The notes beneath the pieces were generated by a model. It did not search any database, was not told the origin of the DNA, and saw only the letters and a program-made list of their open reading frames with translations. A stretch of 64,000 nt of DNA, taken from positions 186,001-250,000 of the forward strand of contig NZ_AUFO01000001.1 in NCBI RefSeq assembly GCF_000426545.1. Direction: 5' to 3'. The position numbers were made by a program, and so were the translations under genes. Shown piece after piece: positions 60,320-64,000 of the stretch. This stretch comes from Paenibacillus massiliensis subsp. panacisoli DSM 21345 (lineage in GTDB: Bacteria; Bacillota; Bacilli; Paenibacillales; Paenibacillaceae). How positions within the stretch are numbered: position 1 is the stretch's first letter; each line of letters opens with the position of its first letter.

Positions 60320-61537
60320 TTAGCTACCTTTGATCCCTCGAACGAGCTTGGGAGTCAGCTCCGTGAGATAGTAGAGCAGTGCGATGAATGGCATTGCCAC
60401 GCCTATAAGGGCTGTAGGTCCCCAGCCGCCATGTGCGTAAGACCATCCTCCAAGAAAAGAACCAGCAGCTCCGCCCAAGAAAAAGATGGCCATGAACAGC
60501 CCATTCAGTCGGCCTCTGGTCTCATTGCCTAGAGAATAGATGGTACGCTGTCCGAGCACGAGGTTACCGGACACGGCCATGTCCAGCGTAATAGCAGCAA
60601 CGACAAGCAGTGCAAGGGCAAACGTGGAGCTTCCTTGATTCAGGTAGGCGACAAGGAATGACAGAATGGCGATGATGAATGCCAATCCGGTCAATGGCTG
60701 GGTCCATCCTTTGTCTGCGAGCCTTCCGGCTATAGGGGCAGCGATCGCTCCCGCTACTCCAGCTAGTGCGAACCATGCGATCCCCTGCTGCGACAGGCGG
60801 AAGTGGTCCGTCAGATACAGGGGAACTGCTGTCCAGAACAGACTGAATGCCCCGAATAGAGAGGCCTGATAGGCTGCACGACGACGCAGGGCTGGCTGTG
60901 TCTTCAGTAAGGTCCAGAGTGATGCGATCAGCCCCTTATAGCTCAGGGATGGTGACGGCTTGCGGGTAGGCAGGGCACGGGACAAGAGGATAGCGAGCAC
61001 GGCAATGGCTACGGCCGAGATCCAGAATACGGACTGCCAGCCCCAGACATCCGCTACGAAGCTGGCGACAGGCCGTGCGAACATAATCCCGAGCAGTAAC
61101 CCACTCATTACATTGCCAACGACACGTCCTCGTTGTTCTTCAGATGCCAGATAGGTAGCGAAAGGTACTAATATCTGAGCCACAACACTGCCTAAGCCGA
61201 GCAGCAGCGAGAAGGCGAGGAACAACTCTGCGTTCGGAGCCAGAGCTGCACCGATCAGAGCAAATACAGCAGCGATTAGGGCGATGATGACAAGACGGCG
61301 ATTCTCGAATAGATCACTGAGTGGCACGATGAACAGAAGTCCTATGACATATCCGATCTGGGTAATAGTTACGATGAATCCGGCAGTCTCGGCACTTAAG
61401 CCTGTTGCTGCACTGATCGGACCAACAAGTGTCTGGGAATAATAGAGATTGGCGACGATGAGCCCACATGCGGCTGCCAGCAGGAAGATCAGGCCGTTAG
61501 TGAGCGTTGCTTCTTGGGGGGGACGTTTTTTAATCAT
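60320..61537 (-). CDS. MFS transporter, drug-exporter-like (DHA1 type)
   Basis: A 405-aa integral membrane protein with about 12 helices. The loop after helix 2 reads VPLSDLFENRRLVI, the MFS motif A region (usually GxLaDrxGrkxxl), and Pro/Gly-rich helix 5 (MSGLLLGIMFARPVASFVADVWGWQSVFW) resembles the exporter motif C region. The substrate is unknown. A TetR regulator is divergent, and a palindrome sits inside the MFS promoter, so it is probably an inducible efflux pump. AAGGAGG lies before the ATG. Confidence 0.87.
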   Translation of the reverse strand: MIKKRPPQEATLTNGLIFLLAAACGLIVANLYYSQTLVGPISAATGLSAETAGFIVTITQIGYVIGLLFIVPLSDLFENRRLVIIALIAAVFALIGAALAPNAELFLAFSLLLGLGSVVAQILVPFATYLASEEQRGRVVGNVMSGLLLGIMFARPVASFVADVWGWQSVFWISAVAIAVLAILLSRALPTRKPSPSLSYKGLIASLWTLLKTQPALRRRAAYQASLFGAFSLFWTAVPLYLTDHFRLSQQGIAWFALAGVAGAIAAPIAGRLADKGWTQPLTGLAFIIAILSFLVAYLNQGSSTFALALLVVAAITLDMAVSGNLVLGQRTIYSLGNETRGRLNGLFMAIFFLGGAAGSFLGGWSYAHGGWGPTALIGVAMPFIALLYYLTELTPKLVRGIKGS

Positions 61538-61559
61538 GAGAATAACCTCCTTGATTTAA

Positions 61560-61620
61560 TGAACGGTCAGTTCACTAATTTGTATGAGTAAATAATATAC
61601 TGAACGTTCCGTTTTGTAAA
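61560..61620 (-). promoter_or_regulatory. MFS promoter with TetR-type operators
   Basis: On the minus strand, TTTACA (61620-61615) and TATTAT (61597-61592) are 17 bases apart. The spacer contains the palindrome GAACGTTC (61602-61609) within ACGGAACGTTCAGT. A second palindrome TGAAC-GGTCA-GTTCA (61560-61574) lies just past the expected start. Both share GAAC/GTTC arms, so a TetR dimer could occupy both and block transcription. Confidence 0.65.
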
Positions 61621-61829
61621 TAGGCTGATTTTTTGATATACTACACATATGATTTTTAGGATCGAAGCCACTACGCCCCCCGCGGGAGACTACAGTCGAA
61701 TGAGAACAACTGCATTCCAATATCACCGAGCAAGTAGATCTACTTATCACCGAGCAAGTTGAGCTAACCACGAAATCGAGTCCGTTATTGGATCAGCGAC
61801 TGGCGAAGAATTGAAGGAGGATGTACAGT

Positions 61830-62414
61830 ATGAGCGGCAAAAGAGGAAGACCGCGCAATCTGGAGACGCAGCATGCAATTCTCAATACGTCATACGAATT
61901 ATTGCTGGAGCATGGCTTCGGTGCAGTAACGATTGAGAAGATTGCGGAGCAGGCGCAGGTGAGTAAAGCAACGATCTATAAATGGTGGCCGAATAAAGCA
62001 GCGGTGGTGATGGATGGCTTTATGCATGCAGCTTCGGCCCGATTACCGATTCCCGATACAGGCAAGGTCACCGAGGATATACTACTGCATGTATCCAATC
62101 TGGTCCGGTTTATGACAAGTCGTGAAGGGCAGATTATTACGGAGCTGATCGGGGGAGGACAATTCGACACAGCCCTGGCAACGGAGCTACGTTCGCGTTA
62201 TATCCAGCCCCGTCGCCAAGAGGCAGGACAGCTGCTACAGAGAGGAATAGAGCGCGGAGAACTGCCAGAGCACCTTGATGTGGGAGTCACTATTGATCTG
62301 GTATACGGCCCGATTTTTTATCGTCTGCTGGTTACTGGTGATCCGCTCGACGAGGGGTATGTTCGCAGCCTGGTTGATCTTACGATCCGTAGTGTTCATC
62401 AATATTTTGCATAG
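61830..62414 (+). CDS. TetR-family regulator, probable repressor of the MFS exporter
   Basis: A protein of 194 aa with the N-terminal TetR helix-turn-helix (ILNTSYELLLEHGFGAVTIEKIAEQAQVSKATIYKWWPNKAAVV) and a TetR_C_11-like ligand domain (GQIITELIGGG, LRSRYIQPRRQEA, DLVYGPIFYRLL). The frame begins at ATG 61821, but that ATG overlaps the AAGGAGG site; ATG 61830 is nine bases after it and is preferred. It is divergent from the MFS gene. Confidence 0.88.
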   Translation: MSGKRGRPRNLETQHAILNTSYELLLEHGFGAVTIEKIAEQAQVSKATIYKWWPNKAAVVMDGFMHAASARLPIPDTGKVTEDILLHVSNLVRFMTSREGQIITELIGGGQFDTALATELRSRYIQPRRQEAGQLLQRGIERGELPEHLDVGVTIDLVYGPIFYRLLVTGDPLDEGYVRSLVDLTIRSVHQYFA

Positions 62415-62454
62415 ATTCATTAGAGAGCTTCTAATGTACCTGGATGAGAATTGG

Positions 62455-62470
62455 TTGTGCAAATGCACAA
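62455..62470. promoter_or_regulatory. Inverted repeat after the tetR gene
   Basis: TTGTGC-AAAT-GCACAA is a perfect palindrome 40 bases after the tetR stop and 45 bases before the -10 of the GntP gene. It could be a weak hairpin or an operator for an unlinked regulator of the permease. Confidence 0.4.
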
Positions 62471-62514
62471 TCAATTTCGTCTTTTCATCAATATTTTTTT
62501 GTGGCGCAAACTCT

Positions 62515-62533
62515 TATACTGAAAGCGTGTTCA
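62515..62533 (+). promoter_or_regulatory. Likely -10 and cre-like site of the GntP-family gene
   Basis: TATACT (62515-62520) runs straight into TGAAAGCGTGTTCA (62520-62533), which matches the cre palindrome TGWAANCGNTNWCA with one mismatch. CcpA bound at the transcription start would repress the permease. Confidence 0.55.
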
Positions 62534-62561
62534 ACAAGAGCAAGCTAGGAGGCTGCAAGGA

Positions 62562-63857
62562 ATGGAAGGATTAATGATTGGATGGTATGGTGCATTGGCA
62601 GGGTTGGCGCTTGCAATCATTCTCATACTGAAGAAGCTCAACCCCGTATATGCTCTATTTTTGGGAGCGATTACAGGCGCATTAATCGGTGGCGCAAATT
62701 TGGAGGAGACCGTAGGTGTTCTTGTAAGCGGTACACAAAGTGTAATCGGAACCGTACTGCGGGTTCTGGCGGCTGGCGTGCTGGCTGGAGTCATGATGGA
62801 ATCCGGTGCGGCTGAGACGATTGCACAGGCGATTGTGAAGAAATTTGGCGGGAGCAAGGCCATTTTGGCACTGGCGCTGGCTACAATGCTAATTACAGCT
62901 GTAGGCGTATTCATCCCTGTCGCTGTACTGATTGTGGCGCCCATTGCCTTGTCTGTCGGCAATAAAATGGGGATCTCGAAGCTGGCATTACTGGTAGCGC
63001 TCTCGGGTGGAGGGAAGGCAGGCAACATCATTTCACCTAATCCCAATACGATTGCTGCTGCTCGTGGGTTCGAGCTTGACTTGAGTCATGTGATGCTCGC
63101 AGGGCTTCTGCCGGCAGTCTTCGGTCTCGCAGTTACAGTCATTGTGGCTTCGTTGCTGAAGAAGAAGGGAACCATGGTGTCGGGGGATGAAGCACAATAT
63201 AGCGAGAACGAGAATAATGATTATCCACCATTGGGGCGAGCGATTGTGGCACCGCTGGTTGCTATCGTGCTACTAATGATTAATCCTATTGGCTCGCTGT
63301 CTGGCATTGAGCTGTTATCTAATATGAAGGTCGATGCTCTGTATATTCTGCCAATCGCGGGAATCATCGGGCTGCTGGCCATGGGTAAGGGCAACAAGAT
63401 GCTGGAATATAGTGCGTCTGGTCTCAATAAAATGACGGCAACCGTACTGATTCTGATCGGTGCTGGCGGGATTGCTGGGCTCATCGCTGCTTCGGATCTC
63501 TCCACGCAGGTCGTAGCTCTGATTGAGGGATCAGGTATCGCCGGGACATTCCTTGCGCCGATCTCGGGTATTCTGATGGCGGCTGCCACAGCTTCTACTT
63601 CAACTGGTGTAATTCTAGCTACGGGTTCCTTCGGACAGGCTGTCCTGAATATGGGGACACCACCGCTAGCTGCATCCGTAATGGTGCACACAGGTGCTAC
63701 AGTTATTGATTCCCTGCCACAGGGCAATTATTTTCACGTAACTGCGGATAGCATGAAGATGTCGATCAAGCAACGTATGGGTGTAGTTCCTTATGAGGCG
63801 ATTGTGGGCGGAACGATGACGATTGTCGCTACCGTAGTATACGGCTTCTTACTGTAG
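62562..63857 (+). CDS. GntP-family organic acid permease (gluconate/glycerate type)
   Basis: A 431-aa membrane protein with about 12 helices and GntP-family blocks: LFLGAITGALIGGANLEETV, GVFIPVAVLIVAPIALSVGNKMGISKLALLVALSGGGKAGNIISPNPNTIAAA, and near the end VMVHTGATVIDSLPQGNYFH. The family imports gluconate, glycerate or related acids with protons. Which of these is carried is not evident; a glycerate or gluconate kinase gene might follow outside the window. AGGAGG lies nine bases before the ATG; ATG 62574 is a less likely start. A cre-like site overlaps the promoter. Confidence 0.9.
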   Translation: MEGLMIGWYGALAGLALAIILILKKLNPVYALFLGAITGALIGGANLEETVGVLVSGTQSVIGTVLRVLAAGVLAGVMMESGAAETIAQAIVKKFGGSKAILALALATMLITAVGVFIPVAVLIVAPIALSVGNKMGISKLALLVALSGGGKAGNIISPNPNTIAAARGFELDLSHVMLAGLLPAVFGLAVTVIVASLLKKKGTMVSGDEAQYSENENNDYPPLGRAIVAPLVAIVLLMINPIGSLSGIELLSNMKVDALYILPIAGIIGLLAMGKGNKMLEYSASGLNKMTATVLILIGAGGIAGLIAASDLSTQVVALIEGSGIAGTFLAPISGILMAAATASTSTGVILATGSFGQAVLNMGTPPLAASVMVHTGATVIDSLPQGNYFHVTADSMKMSIKQRMGVVPYEAIVGGTMTIVATVVYGFLL

Positions 63858-64000
63858 TGAAGCGATGTGAGCCACGTAGCCAAGTGAGCTAACCAAGCTA
63901 ACCAAGCTAAGTCAGCTATAAGCTAAATAAGTTACTGGCTAAATAAGCTAAATCAACTACGTTAAGCCGCGTAAGCTGTGCTAAAACTATGACATGATGA
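63858..64000. other. Non-coding end of window with degenerate AAGCTAA repeats
   Basis: AAGCTAA-like words recur at short irregular distances (CCAAGCTAA twice in a row, then AAGCTAAATAAG variants). No gene or clear terminator was seen before the window ends. Confidence 0.5.

Overview
The window looks like chromosome from a Paenibacillus-type Firmicute. The evidence is gene style rather than a database match: a Bacillus-like pyr operon led by a PyrR attenuator, strong AGGAGG ribosome sites, LplB/LplC-type sugar ABC permeases, YesM/YesN-type two-component pairs, many LacI/AraC-controlled sugar loci, cre-like CcpA sites and moderate G+C. No phage, insertion sequence, CRISPR array or plasmid function was seen.

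Layout. 1-1.5 kb: end of an RluD-type pseudouridine synthase and a membrane-anchored lipocalin-like protein. 2.0-11.4 kb: pyrimidine operon pyrR-pyrB-pyrC-carA-carB-(376 bp gap)-pyrF-pyrE, with a clear promoter, PyrR-binding loop and terminator; pyrP, pyrK and pyrD are absent. 11.4-17 kb: an ECF importer of unknown substrate (large S component, fused double ATPase, T component) with a PHP phosphoesterase and a divergent RpiR/SIS regulator. 17.2-27.1 kb: an uronate-oligosaccharide locus: cytoplasmic heparinase II/III-type lyase and KdgF on one side, two ABC permeases, YesM-like kinase, YesN-like regulator and a binding lipoprotein on the other. Three promoters here share one operator layout. 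27.2-32.1 kb: accessory oxidoreductases (SDR, MDR) with MerR and XRE/MmyB-type regulators, then degenerate sequence with an SDR remnant. 32.3-36.3 kb: lacZ and a divergent AraC regulator. 36.5-38.8 kb: small proteins between tRNA(CAU) and tRNA-Leu(UAA).

38.9-43.2 kb: PocR-AraC regulator, glycerol dehydrogenase and fused dihydroxyacetone kinase (oxidative glycerol use). 43.3-50.6 kb: fructan locus: GH32 enzyme, lipoprotein and two permeases on the minus strand, LacI regulator and fructokinase on the plus strand, tied together by three matching LacI operators. 50.7-52.3 kb: FAD-Rieske oxidoreductase. 52.6-55.1 kb: LacI regulator and GH4 phospho-glycosidase. 55.4-57.2 kb: secreted M4 metalloprotease, with an 11-bp tandem repeat just past its stop codon. 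57.9-60.1 kb: GH67 alpha-glucuronidase. 60.3-62.4 kb: MFS exporter and TetR regulator. 62.5-63.9 kb: GntP-family permease.

Taken together, this is a nucleotide-synthesis operon followed by a run of separately controlled carbohydrate-use islands, typical of a soil or plant-associated polysaccharide degrader. The least explained parts are the ECF-PHP-RpiR cluster and the regulatory layout of the uronate-lyase locus. All assignments come from reading sequence and motifs; no searches were run.
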